Assembly (NCBI GenBank): GCA_005223375.1
Contig: RXOD01004852.1
Coordinates: 1 to 17,729 of the forward strand
Origin: Amoebophrya sp. AT5.2
Taxonomy: Eukaryota > Sar > Dinophyceae > Syndiniales > Amoebophryaceae
Direction: 5' to 3'
DNA: 17,729 nucleotides
The translations under genes and the position numbers were made by a program. This document shows, piece after piece, positions 9,836-17,729 of this stretch; within the stretch, counting starts at the first letter, position 1; each line of letters begins with the position of its first letter. The notes beneath the pieces are model-generated. The model saw nothing but the letters and a program-made list of their open reading frames with translations, did not search any database and was not told where the DNA came from.

Positions 9836-11223
9836 TCGGAGACCTTCGCGGATCTGGGCAAGAACGCCCTTGTGCGTCCGTATCCCGCGTTGTGCCTCTA
9901 TTAAAGCTTTACCTTTTTTTGCGAAAAACAAAGGACAACAGGAACAGGTGCGATTTTTGCATCTAGTTTATGTTACTTGTTGTGTTGTTCTGTGGCGAGT
10001 ACGAGTAGTAGTACGCTTTGTTTTTTGCGCCTTTATTCTGTTTTACCTGTGCCGGCGCGAGCACGTTCACTAGATAGCCTGTATCCCAAGGAGAGCAATC
10101 CCACGTTAGTCGGTAAGAACATTCTATCACCGACACTGTAAGTATTAGCGTACCTTCTAAATGAATCGATCATGCGATGACGTACTTATCTTCAAATCTT
10201 CTGGCGCATTGAAAATACAACGAGTCCGCACAACCTCATAAAATTGCCTAGAGCGCCATCACATACACACAAACGCAGCTACGCATACCGACTCACCGCA
10301 GCTCCATGCATGGCAAAAGATGAATCATATATCAAATCAGAATCAATTCAGCAACAAGCTGCACTTCGTCGCTCAAAAAATGTTTAATAAATTAACACGA
10401 TCGTCTACTCTGGAGGACGCACGAGTTGGTCGGCACCTGCATCAGCTGCAACACATTCCGTTTGTTTTAGATTTAGATTTTTTATGCCTCGTCTTCATCT
10501 CAACTCATCGATTATACATAGTTTAGTGATAGCAAGCACCAGAAAATCGAATTCAAATTCATCTCGAGGACGGCGCTAAAATCTATTAATTGTCATTAAT
10601 TTTGAGTATGGTTATTTTCCGAATCAATTAAACTACCAAGCGAGCGCTCCACCACCGCCGCGAGGGGAAAGAGAAAAGAAAAGGAATGCGCATGCACAGC
10701 ACGCTGGTAGCGTGCAAGAAATGTTTTCTGATTCCATCGTGAGGTAAAGAAGGTACTATTTTGCGATAGAATGAGAAACAGAGTCGAGAACAAGATCAAG
10801 TTAACGGCGCACTGCGACGAGCTGATGAAGCGACTTTCACACTTACTGCCGTCCGGGGGCTGATGAATCTTGGACGTCTGTCAGAGAATAAACCGGCGTG
10901 TGCTGTTGGACCATTCTCAGCGTGCACCTGTCTTCCTAGTAAACAATTTTCTGATTCTGAACAAAAACATCAGAGCATGGAAATCTGCGTTTTACCGGTC
11001 ATGCGTGCCAGAGGTTCCGTTCGTTTAGAAGGTTTCCGCAGGTGGACTTCTAGAACGTACTAGAAGATGAACATGAAGTAAGAGTATTAATTATAAATCA
11101 ATGCATGGAATCAATTAAATCAATGAATGGATGCGGAAAGCGGATCCATTTTGAAACCGCATAGAGCAAGAACAAGAAGGAACAACCAAAACTACAGTGA
11201 ATTATTTCGTTATCGTTTTAAGT
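9836..11223. other. AT-rich spacer, no supported gene
   Basis: Coding-type GC drops sharply after the TGA at 9835. Several short open frames (10320-10526, 10863-11063, 9870-10073) have no recognisable domain and no coding-like composition, and are probably chance. A short inverted repeat GTCGGT/ACCGAC (10109-10114 and 10129-10134) could form a 6-bp hairpin. Just upstream of the next gene (11090-11130), ATCAAT-type words recur. The spacer must hold the 3' UTR of the first gene and the promoter or trans-splice acceptor of the next. None is marked by a motif I can identify firmly. Confidence 0.6.
9900..9905 (+). terminator. Possible polyadenylation signal ATTAAA
   Basis: ATTAAA lies 65 bases after the stop codon of the giant gene, followed by a T-rich tract (CCTTTTTTTG). 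This is the variant eukaryotic poly(A) hexamer at a suitable distance. In dinoflagellate-like genomes such hexamers are often not used, so this may be chance. Confidence 0.25.
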
Positions 11224-14200
11224 ATGGCGCTGGTCGCGAAACCGAGGGCGACCATGGAGAGTGGGGTTGGTGTTGCAGCTCCAGCTCTGCGTGACCACAT
11301 TGAGCCATTCATCGTTGCGTCTCGTGACAGCAATCAAGAAAACCAAGCCACCTTCATGGACGAATTCGAGGACGCGGAGCTATCTCGTTGCATTTGGGAG
11401 CAGATTGGTCCTTCCGTCCTGCCGACTGCGACGGTGGATCTGGATGGTGGTGCAGATTTCGATCTGTGGTCGCTTTTGCCGACAGATTTCTGCAGACTGT
11501 TGCGCGCGAAGCCGAGCAGCGCCACAATTTCCTCACGTGGCGAAAATTTTAATTTCGATCAGTTGGAGCAGTTGCATGGAGGAGTCGCCTTCGCAAAGGC
11601 TGCGCGCGACATCGGCCTGGGCGTCTGCGCGATGGATCTGATGCTCGCATCGTCACGCACGAATCACGCAGCACCAGCACAACTGGCACACCTTGTAATG
11701 CAGAGGATGCAGAAGCAATGGGGGGCGGACGCAGCTGCTGCACCAGAAGCAACAGCCCCATCGGGTCCAGCGGCGACCCTACCCGAGATTGATGGATCAG
11801 CGTCGATGTCGAACCGCGAAGATGGGAAGGAGGACAGAAAGGTCGAGGCCGAGGAGAACCAAGAAGCTCAAATAGTTCCAGCAGAGGAGGTTGCCGTACT
11901 CGCATCCGCGGCCGGCGAGAAGGCGAACTCGAATAAGCGCCGTCGCAGGTCCTCGGCGCAGTCGTGGGCGTCGTCGTCATCGCTCGGAAGCAAAGTGAAC
12001 GAGTTTGCGCCGACAGCGCGTGACGAAGCTCGACTGACCGTGCCGTCTGTGATCCCTTCCGATGAAGACGAGACGGACGAAGCGAAAGACCGGATGTCGG
12101 CCGTGAAGAATCTGAAGGGAGATGGCCATTATCTCAGTTTTAATGCCGCGACTACTTCCCGGGCATCTTCAGCCCAAGCTCTCCTCCGGGACCGGCTTCC
12201 TTTCACGCGACGTTGCCTCGCGCTGCAGGCAGAGCAGGATTTTCCTGGAGGGTTTGGAGAAGGAGAGCAACAGGCAGAAGGATCATCAGGAGCGAACGGT
12301 TCGCAGGAGCGACCACTAGCGGAAGATGATGCCTGCACCGGGGCACAAAGTCAAAGTGAACGTTCCGAAGCAGCACCTCCATTTACGGCCGCGAGTACCA
12401 CAGCGATGGCCGGCGCAGCTGGCGCTGAGTCCGGCCATAAATTGAAGTTGGTGACCGCTCGCAGCACGGCCGCCGTTACACCTGCGGTTCCGTGGTACGT
12501 GACCTACTGCCAGGAGGAAGATGAAGTTCTTCTGAAACCAGCGGTCCTCGCCACCAAACTGCCAGGGAGGCTTGTGGCGCAGCTGTCGGATCCAACAGCA
12601 ATGGCGAAATGGCGTGTGCGGAACTTTCTGAAACAGGTGCTGATGACGGACTGTAGGGGGAGGGGGGAGGGGGGAGCAGTAGAGCTTAGCGTTGAGAGTA
12701 GTCCGGCGAGATCGCAGTTTGACGCTTGGTACCGCAAAAGCACGTGGACCAAAAACTTTCCGAAGAAACACGAGCACATATTCTCGTCGCCCGCATCAGG
12801 GAAACGCAATTCCAAAGCGGTAGACAAACGACACACAAAAATGCTACATTACAACATGGCACGCGCGCGTCAAACTCAAACGCTTGCGTGTGGTGGAGCC
12901 GGTGCAGGAGCGGCGATGATGTTGCAGGGACGCCCAACGCTGCCTTGTGGGAGAGCAACGAAAGCGAAAGGGGGAATACTCAAGCAACCGAAGGACATGC
13001 AGTCAACTGTCGCTCCACGAAACGGACCGCGTGCATCTGTGGTTGCCCCGGAAGGTGCTGCTTCAACAAACACTAACGCAACGGCCACGTCGACCACGAG
13101 CACGCAGCTTTCGGGTAGACTAGCGGTTGCCGACCAGAAAGCAAAGGCATTGTTTGACTGGATCAACGAGCTGCTCGTTCCGCATGAAAAGAGCTACGGC
13201 ACCCGGCTGCATGAAGCCGTCGGAAGTGTGTCGATTGGGGAGAGTTGTCGCGAGGACGACGTCGCTGTGCAAACGGATAGTACTGCATCTGGACCCCGAC
13301 CCGCCACTCGCACTGCTCGACACGATAGCTCTTCCGTTGCGCGGCAGTTTCTCATGTTCGACCGCCAGATCATTGACGAGCCGTATCAGGACCAGGAGGA
13401 CTTGACGCAACCCAACAAGCCCAACAGCAACAGCAAGGTCGTGCATGTGCATTCTCTGGCGTCCGGGCACTCTTCTCTTCAAGGGGCTGCGCCGGGCTTA
13501 CGGTCCTACTGCCTCAGCACTTGCACCAGCCCCCGCCGACAGCAACGCTTTGCTCAGCACTTCGCAGACTACGGTCGACGCGTTTCGAGTTTCGCGCACT
13601 TGGCCGACGGGCAAGTTTTGTGTGACCTGCTGCTGAAGCTTTTCTACTGGTCCCACGAGCGGCCGCTCTGGACTACCGAGTACCTCCTGGACCAGTTCGA
13701 TCGGGTCCACCGCACCACCGACAGCACGGAAGCCGCAGGCGTGGCGCTGTCCCGCATTCAGGGTTTCGAGAACATGCGGCTCTTCCTCACGTGGACCCGG
13801 GAGATTGTCTCTCTGCCGGTGGCCTCGCTGTTTTCGCTGAAGGACTTCCCGGGGGCGAGTCTCGAAGTCGCAGAGCTTGGGAAGGTCGAGTACTGTTTGC
13901 GCAAGATACGGGAGGCAGCGCTCAGGTGCGGTGGTGGGGACGATTGTAGTCGCGCGATCAGCACGGGGATCTTCGGCTCGGATGGTCTATTCCGGAAGGG
14001 AAAGGGTGACCGGATGGACCACTTACGACAGATCACACAGTTCGTGCCGACGAGTGCAACCCGGGCCACTTTGGCCTCGGCGACCCCTGGTGATACGACC
14101 TCCGCAGGAGCAGGACTCCTGGCTGCCAGTTCCAATGATCAACACCGCGCAGGAGGTGCAAGCGCAGTGCCAGCGTCGGTGAACAACATGCGTTCTTCTT

Positions 14201-15513
14201 CGTCTGCCAATATTGTTGCCGCTGCTGCTCCTGCTGCTACAAGTGCGATTTCTACGTTAACGCCTACGACCACGAAGTTCACAAAGCCGCCCCTGGCTTT
14301 GCGCGGCAGCGCGGCTTTGCTCCGGGGCGACGCCAAATCGTGGTTCAAAAGCGACGAAAGACGTTCTCTCTTCGTCAGCGTCAGCAGCGGGGTCCTTCGT
14401 CTGTTCGAGTCTGAAGCGAAATACGAGGTATGGTGCGAGTCAACGCGACGCATCGAGAATTTCGTGGGTGTTGGAATAGGTGAAACTAGCGGGAAGGATA
14501 GTGAAAAAAAGTTCGAGGCTGAATTCAAGAAGAAGCACGGAGAGGCACTGAAGAAGGCGCTGGGCAAGGGGAAGGCACTTTTTCAGCAGTGCTCGGTAGA
14601 AGATTTCTGTTCGGTGGGCGAGAATCGCGAGCTGATGGAAGGGGTGATTGCATCTTCTCGCCCCGGGAGCCTTGTTGTGGGAGACAGCACGGACGCGGTG
14701 GTGGAGACTAGTGAACCGGAGGTTGTCGTTCTTGATGACGATGGAGAAGCAGATGTCGCGCTTGCGGTTGCAACAACTACATCAAGTGCAAGAACTGGTG
14801 ACGGCAATAAAGGCAACGCGGAGAGGGAGACGAAAGCAAACAACACTGAAGCTGATGCAGCGGAGGAGCAGGCTTCTTCCTTGAGCACTCTCGAGTTTCC
14901 GCTCCTGGAGGAAGTTTTTCTCGATTCTACGGTTACTATTGTGGTTGACGAAGCGGCGCCGGCGGGCACAGTCGCGCTTCGGTTGCTGTTTCATGATCAG
15001 GACTTCTTTGCCAAAAGCGGGCCGGGGGAGAGGGAATGCGGCCCGGAAAGGGCGGAAACCAGTGGAACGAATATCTTGTCGACGAAGAGCTCCGACGGTG
15101 ACTTTCTCGACGAGGCTGCGAACAAGGTCCGGAAATTCGCGCGAAGATGGAAGAAGCGCGGATTGCTAGCAAGACTATTCTCTCGTCGGGAGGATGACGA
15201 TAAGGAGGATGGTACCGCGCAAGTAGAAGGTCGACGGAAAGGAGAAGAAGGATGCGACGGTGGTGATACGGCTGTCGTGGAAAAGGTATCTTTCACCTCC
15301 TTGTCAACAGCTTGCGGAGGACCTCTTCGCACTTCATTCAACAGTGTCCAGAAGATCTGCCGCACCCTCGGCTCCTTTGCGAAGACCGTCCGCGTTCTCC
15401 AACGCAACATTAAGGAGGGGATCAGCTCTGGTCTGGTATGGCTTGCCTACGGTGTGCTCTGTATTCTCTTGCATTTTGTCTCGTCGTATTCTGGCTTGTA
15501 TGTGGTCGCGTAG
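11224..15513 (+). CDS. CH-domain protein with C-terminal membrane anchor
   Basis: A 1429-residue intronless frame. The ATG at 11224 (A at -3, G at +4) is chosen over an upstream GTG at 11197. The ATG at 11254 has an even better context (ACCATGG) and is an alternative. Residues about 640-655 (LFDWINELL) match the first CH-domain helix. After a large insert, LADGQVLCDLLLKL and then FENMRLFLTWTREI...LFSLKDF...VEYCLRKI (to about residue 896) match the remaining CH core. Residues 48-165 also look CH-like (FDQL...AFAKAARDIGLG...), though weaker. A stretch near residue 1040 (KSWFKSDERRSLFVSVSSG) recalls the start of a PH domain, but only weakly. The last 27 residues are hydrophobic, consistent with a tail anchor facing the cytosol. 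Between the domains lie Ser/Ala-rich and acidic low-complexity linkers. Likely role: linking actin or microtubules to a membrane, by family analogy only. Confidence 0.82.
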   Translation: MALVAKPRATMESGVGVAAPALRDHIEPFIVASRDSNQENQATFMDEFEDAELSRCIWEQIGPSVLPTATVDLDGGADFDLWSLLPTDFCRLLRAKPSSATISSRGENFNFDQLEQLHGGVAFAKAARDIGLGVCAMDLMLASSRTNHAAPAQLAHLVMQRMQKQWGADAAAAPEATAPSGPAATLPEIDGSASMSNREDGKEDRKVEAEENQEAQIVPAEEVAVLASAAGEKANSNKRRRRSSAQSWASSSSLGSKVNEFAPTARDEARLTVPSVIPSDEDETDEAKDRMSAVKNLKGDGHYLSFNAATTSRASSAQALLRDRLPFTRRCLALQAEQDFPGGFGEGEQQAEGSSGANGSQERPLAEDDACTGAQSQSERSEAAPPFTAASTTAMAGAAGAESGHKLKLVTARSTAAVTPAVPWYVTYCQEEDEVLLKPAVLATKLPGRLVAQLSDPTAMAKWRVRNFLKQVLMTDCRGRGEGGAVELSVESSPARSQFDAWYRKSTWTKNFPKKHEHIFSSPASGKRNSKAVDKRHTKMLHYNMARARQTQTLACGGAGAGAAMMLQGRPTLPCGRATKAKGGILKQPKDMQSTVAPRNGPRASVVAPEGAASTNTNATATSTTSTQLSGRLAVADQKAKALFDWINELLVPHEKSYGTRLHEAVGSVSIGESCREDDVAVQTDSTASGPRPATRTARHDSSSVARQFLMFDRQIIDEPYQDQEDLTQPNKPNSNSKVVHVHSLASGHSSLQGAAPGLRSYCLSTCTSPRRQQRFAQHFADYGRRVSSFAHLADGQVLCDLLLKLFYWSHERPLWTTEYLLDQFDRVHRTTDSTEAAGVALSRIQGFENMRLFLTWTREIVSLPVASLFSLKDFPGASLEVAELGKVEYCLRKIREAALRCGGGDDCSRAISTGIFGSDGLFRKGKGDRMDHLRQITQFVPTSATRATLASATPGDTTSAGAGLLAASSNDQHRAGGASAVPASVNNMRSSSSANIVAAAAPAATSAISTLTPTTTKFTKPPLALRGSAALLRGDAKSWFKSDERRSLFVSVSSGVLRLFESEAKYEVWCESTRRIENFVGVGIGETSGKDSEKKFEAEFKKKHGEALKKALGKGKALFQQCSVEDFCSVGENRELMEGVIASSRPGSLVVGDSTDAVVETSEPEVVVLDDDGEADVALAVATTTSSARTGDGNKGNAERETKANNTEADAAEEQASSLSTLEFPLLEEVFLDSTVTIVVDEAAPAGTVALRLLFHDQDFFAKSGPGERECGPERAETSGTNILSTKSSDGDFLDEAANKVRKFARRWKKRGLLARLFSRREDDDKEDGTAQVEGRRKGEEGCDGGDTAVVEKVSFTSLSTACGGPLRTSFNSVQKICRTLGSFAKTVRVLQRNIKEGISSGLVWLAYGVLCILLHFVSSYSGLYVVA
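12656..12674 (+). repeat. G-run G5-A-G6-A-G6 inside the CH-protein gene
   Basis: Three guanine tracts of 5, 6 and 6 bases are separated by single adenines and encode an Arg/Gly/Glu stretch (CRGRGEGG). The tract could form a two-layer G-quadruplex on the coding strand or the mRNA. It has a 7-bp period, so it shifts frame along its length and is slippage-prone. Confidence 0.8.
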
Positions 15514-15579
15514 GCGGTCAGATGGTGGCGCTCCTTTCAGCTAGAGAGCATAGGTAGGACAAAGGAAGCGACGGCCAGG

Positions 15580-16316
15580 ATGCAGCAAGAACCGACGGCC
15601 CCCAGACTCTTGGGTGGTCTCGTATTTCGTCTCGTAATCTGTCTCGGCAATTAATAGACGAATTATGATTATCTACCTGCCAGAAATGCCGCCAAAAATG
15701 GGCTCTTCACCCCTTTAACAACAAGACGAAGACCAGCACGACTCAACGCGCGGTGCACCATCGATCGTACTTGGAATTGGTGCTCGATCTCGCGGACGCT
15801 CGAGTTCAAGAACTTGAACTTGAAGAAGAATGTCAGCCGCGATATAGTACCTCCTCCTCCGCGCGCGACGCTGAGTACGAGATCGAGACGAAGACAACCT
15901 CCACGACCACGACCGACATTCCGGATATTCTTCGCCGCCATAAACGGTACTTCGAGGAGATATTTTCCGTGCTCCCTCCCGACGTGACGTACTCCGGGAG
16001 CGCACTGCCGTTGCTGCCGCGCGTGGAACTAACACCGTATGCGTACTCCATGCCCACCGTCACCGTGCCCATCTTCGATCACCGGAATGCGCACGAGGAC
16101 CGGGTGTTTTTGGAGGACCCTGGCGAGGTGCAGCTGGTGGACGAGTTCGGTGATGATATCGACGCACATCAACTCCTATCCGACCCTGAGGGCGCCAGCG
16201 GAGGCAGCGATGTCGACCACGCTGCTCGCGAAACCGAGGATGAAGCTCCTCGTCCGCCGCGGGCACAGGTTGAGAAAATGCTGAAGGCTCGGCGGGGGCG
16301 GGCAGTCGACCATTAG
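15580..16316 (+). CDS. Unrecognised 228-residue protein, two-exon model
   Basis: An open frame from 15669 to the TAG at 16314-16316 has coding-like composition but no usable in-frame ATG near its start. A consistent model joins exon 1 (15580-15633; ATG with A at -3, MQQEPTAPRLLGG...) to exon 2 (15684-16316) across a 50-base intron, CTC/GTAATC...CTGCCAG/AAA, in phase 0. The product has an acidic, Leu/Glu-rich segment (ELVLDLADARVQELELEEE), a Thr-rich stretch, a middle region with FEEIFSVLPP and a Pro/Tyr-rich patch, and an acidic C-terminal third ending in a basic tail (VEKMLKARRGR). I recognise no domain, signal peptide or membrane segment. A competing ATG at 15686 opens only ten codons. The exon 2 frame is more certain than exon 1. 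The stop lies two bases before an inverted repeat. Confidence 0.5.
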
Positions 16317-16318
16317 TG

Positions 16319-17059
16319 CTGCGGGTACCGGTACGAGCAGCAGCTCGAGATCGAGATGCAGACTCCGTTTCGGTTTCCAGCTTCAGCTAGTACATGCCTG
16401 ATCGCCACGATCACAAACCATGGCTGTTTTTGTTCGTTATTTCCCTTTGTCCTGCCTCCGAAAATGCAAATGGCGTTGTATCTATGAACTTTTCTAGACG
16501 TCGGAGTCGGAACCGAACTACAACTACTGTAACTGTTATAAAAAACTAGTGGTAGAAGTGATTGCTGGTGCTGGTGGCTGAACTGCGGGAGCAACGGAAA
16601 AGAGACGTTCTTGATCACATTCACCCCCTGATGAATTCATTATAGCATGTCAGGCCGGTCAGCTCATGCTCAGATTCGGAATCAAGAAAATGAAAACTAT
16701 CCGAAGTAGAGAAGGTCGTGTTATTGGAGCGAACACGCAGCTTTTTATGCTGCGGAGAGCGATTGTGGTTCTCGCAGTCGTGTGTGCCAGCGTGGCCACA
16801 TCTTCTGTTGCTGCCGTTGCAGTCGTCATCGTGGTCGACGTCGCACTTCTACCGACCAGCAAAAACGACAGCGAAAAGAAGTTCTAGTTCTCCGCTCAGC
16901 AGTGCTGCATCTGGATTTAATTTTTCAGCTCGCTGCTGTTCTTGCCACTGATTCACGCTCAGCTCACCCGCATCGCTGGCTACGCAAAAATTAACGCTTT
17001 TTGACCTGTCTGAATTCAGTATCTCTATTAACCCTAACGCAACGTACCGGTACCCGCAG
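16319..17059. repeat. 741-bp spacer bounded by an exact 17-bp inverted repeat
   Basis: CTGCGGGTACCGGTACG at 16319-16335 is the exact reverse complement of 17043-17059. Each copy contains the 10-bp palindrome GTACCGGTAC. I see no clear target-site duplication and no transposase. The interval fills almost all of the 16317-17092 gap and contains only one doubtful ORF (16666-16887). Either it is a non-autonomous element, or the repeats are matching regulatory sites: the left copy follows a stop codon by two bases, and the right copy ends 33 bases before the GLTP start codon. Confidence 0.6.
16666..16887 (+). CDS. Doubtful 73-residue hydrophobic ORF
   Basis: An ATG-started frame ends in TAG. It has a basic N-terminus followed from Met27 by a long Val/Ala-rich hydrophobic stretch (MLRRAIVVLAVVCASVATSS...) and a short charged tail. 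If translated it would be membrane-inserted or secreted. It lies wholly between the two copies of the 17-bp inverted repeat, has no recognised relative and no strong start context, and overlaps other open frames of similar length. I treat it as unproven. Confidence 0.22.
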   Translation: MLRFGIKKMKTIRSREGRVIGANTQLFMLRRAIVVLAVVCASVATSSVAAVAVVIVVDVALLPTSKNDSEKKF

Positions 17060-17092
17060 AAAGTCACTCTAACAAAGAAAAGGAACACGACA

Positions 17093-17609
17093 ATGACGCA
17101 AGGCGACGAATTTAGCCTGGACCGGCTCGTTGGACATTTTGAGCAATGCGCGGAGCACCTGGAAAAGACGGGCGAAGTCGACACCATCATGTACACGGCT
17201 GGGCTGAAGGAATTAAAAAAGGTCCATTATATTATTACGGAAAGGACAACTGACTCCGACACTGAACTACTCAGTAAAGCAGACTCTCTGGGTCAGTGGG
17301 TGATGTCCGTTTTATTGTACTTTTCTTGACCACGCTTCTGCCTACGACCAGCATAGGCATACGCACATACTTTAGCACTTATTTTTTTAGCTGCGATAGA
17401 TTCATTCATTCATAAAAATTTCGCGTTCATCTACTTTTCGTATACTTCAAAAACAGGTGTTCGACAACATGGGTTCAGGCTTCGCCTTTGCCTTCAAGGA
17501 TCTGGAGGATAAGGTGGAGACCCTCGCCCTTCACGGCCCAAAATTTCAGTCAATCAGTAAGCTCCTCGACAACGAAGTCGCCCGCGGCAGCAAACCACCA
17601 AACGACTCA
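17093..17609 (+). CDS. Glycolipid-transfer-protein family gene (ceramide-1-phosphate type), 3' incomplete
   Basis: Exon 1 is 17093-17221 (43 codons) and exon 2 is 17457-17609 (51 codons), both phase 0. The join gives ...AGLKELKK/VFDNMGSGFAFAF..., which restores the GLTP-fold pattern: FSLDRLVGHFEQC, a conserved Leu/hydrophobic helix, then G-x-x-F-x-F-x-x-x-D. GLTP-fold proteins move single sphingolipids between membranes in the cytosol. Asp58 and Lys62 of the joined protein align with human CPTP Asp56 and Lys60. GLTP itself has Asn at the Lys position, so a phosphate-headgroup (ceramide-1-phosphate) ligand is predicted. The Arg and His residues expected later in the fold lie beyond the window. 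Exon 2 probably ends at the donor ACTCA/GTAGAA, since the frame soon becomes unlike the family. The ATG has A at -3. Confidence 0.8.
17222..17456 (+). other. Intron 1 of the GLTP-family gene
   Basis: The boundaries are AAAAAG/GTCCAT and TTCAAAAACAG/GTGTTC. The intron is AT-rich and has a T-rich stretch near its 3' end (TTTTCGTATACTTC). Reading through it happens to stay open for 36 codons after the donor, giving a false 78-residue protein. Family alignment shows that those codons are not part of the fold. No inverted repeat is present at its ends, unlike the intron of the first gene. Confidence 0.8.
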
Positions 17610-17729
17610 GTAGAATGTTTATGTTTTCCTTTTCCACTTGTTGACGTACAACCTCGAACACGATAAGCTTAGCAGATTGAGAGGGCAGAAGATGAAGGTT
17701 ATTCAAGGTAGAACGTACTGGCTACGTTG
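17610..17729 (+). other. Probable start of intron 2 of the GLTP-family gene, running off the window
   Basis: The sequence begins GTAGAATGTTTATGTTTTCC after ...NDS. The translated continuation (VECLCFPFP...) does not match the family, and the region is T-rich. Several AG sites occur before the window end (for example at 17670-17675), but none gives a recognisable next exon, so the acceptor is probably outside. Confidence 0.45.

Noticed and set aside
9085..9861. 258-codon minus-strand open frame over the tail of the giant gene
   Set aside because: The Ser-rich translation mirrors the charged + strand tail. No independent evidence of coding.
10320..10526. 68-codon + strand ORF in the AT-rich spacer
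   Set aside because: No coding-like composition, no domain and weak context. Consistent with chance in AT-rich DNA.
10815..10870. Two CTGATGAA words resembling C-box (TGATGA) and D-box (CTGA) of a snoRNA
   Set aside because: No flanking terminal stem pairs, and the spacing is short. Not enough for an RNA gene.
11140..11155. CCATTTTG resembling part of the dinoflagellate spliced leader
   Set aside because: Only eight bases match and the flanks differ, so chance is likely.
16313..16624. 103-codon minus-strand ORF in the last spacer
   Set aside because: Low-complexity Ser/Cys/His-rich translation with no domain. It overlaps the 3' end of a + strand gene and the inverted repeat.
17030..17040. 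CCCTAA hexamer resembling telomeric repeat
   Set aside because: A single copy, not an array.

Overview
The window looks like nuclear DNA of a unicellular eukaryote. Coding stretches are GC-rich and very long, spacers are AT-rich, GT-AG introns are visible, and there are no ribosome-binding sites or operon-like packing. The giant surface protein (DUF285/BspA-type repeats, Cys-rich modules, multi-pass tail) is of a kind known from marine protists. All recognisable genes lie on the + strand. Together with a possible introner-like intron, this suggests an alveolate, perhaps of the dinoflagellate/Syndiniales lineage. That placement is inference: no rRNA or spliced-leader gene is present to fix it.

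Layout. (1) 1-660 holds the unresolved 5' end of the first gene. It includes an intron whose right part is a fold-back element with eight 12-bp tandem repeats. (2) 661-9835 is one uninterrupted exon of more than 3000 codons for a predicted surface/membrane protein: unknown N-terminal region, about nine divergent DUF285 repeats, Cys-rich modules, about eight membrane segments and a long charged tail. (3) 9836-11223 is an AT-rich spacer with no convincing gene. (4) 11224-15513 encodes a 1429-residue protein with a probable split calponin-homology (CH) domain, a possible second N-terminal CH-like region and a C-terminal membrane anchor. (5) 15580-16316 is a probable two-exon gene for an unrecognised 228-residue protein. 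(6) 16317-17092 is a spacer bounded by an exact 17-bp inverted repeat. It holds one doubtful 73-codon hydrophobic ORF. (7) 17093 to the window end is the 5' part of a glycolipid-transfer-protein (GLTP) family gene. Its two visible exons join cleanly across a 235-bp intron, and it carries the Asp/Lys pair expected of ceramide-1-phosphate-type members.

The genes do not form an obvious pathway. Three touch membrane biology: a surface receptor-like protein, a membrane-anchored cytoskeletal linker candidate and a sphingolipid carrier. That may be coincidence. I saw no defence system, CRISPR array, tRNA or rRNA. The most unusual features are the fold-back element abutting the splice acceptor, the architectures of the two large proteins, and the inverted repeat bounding the last spacer.
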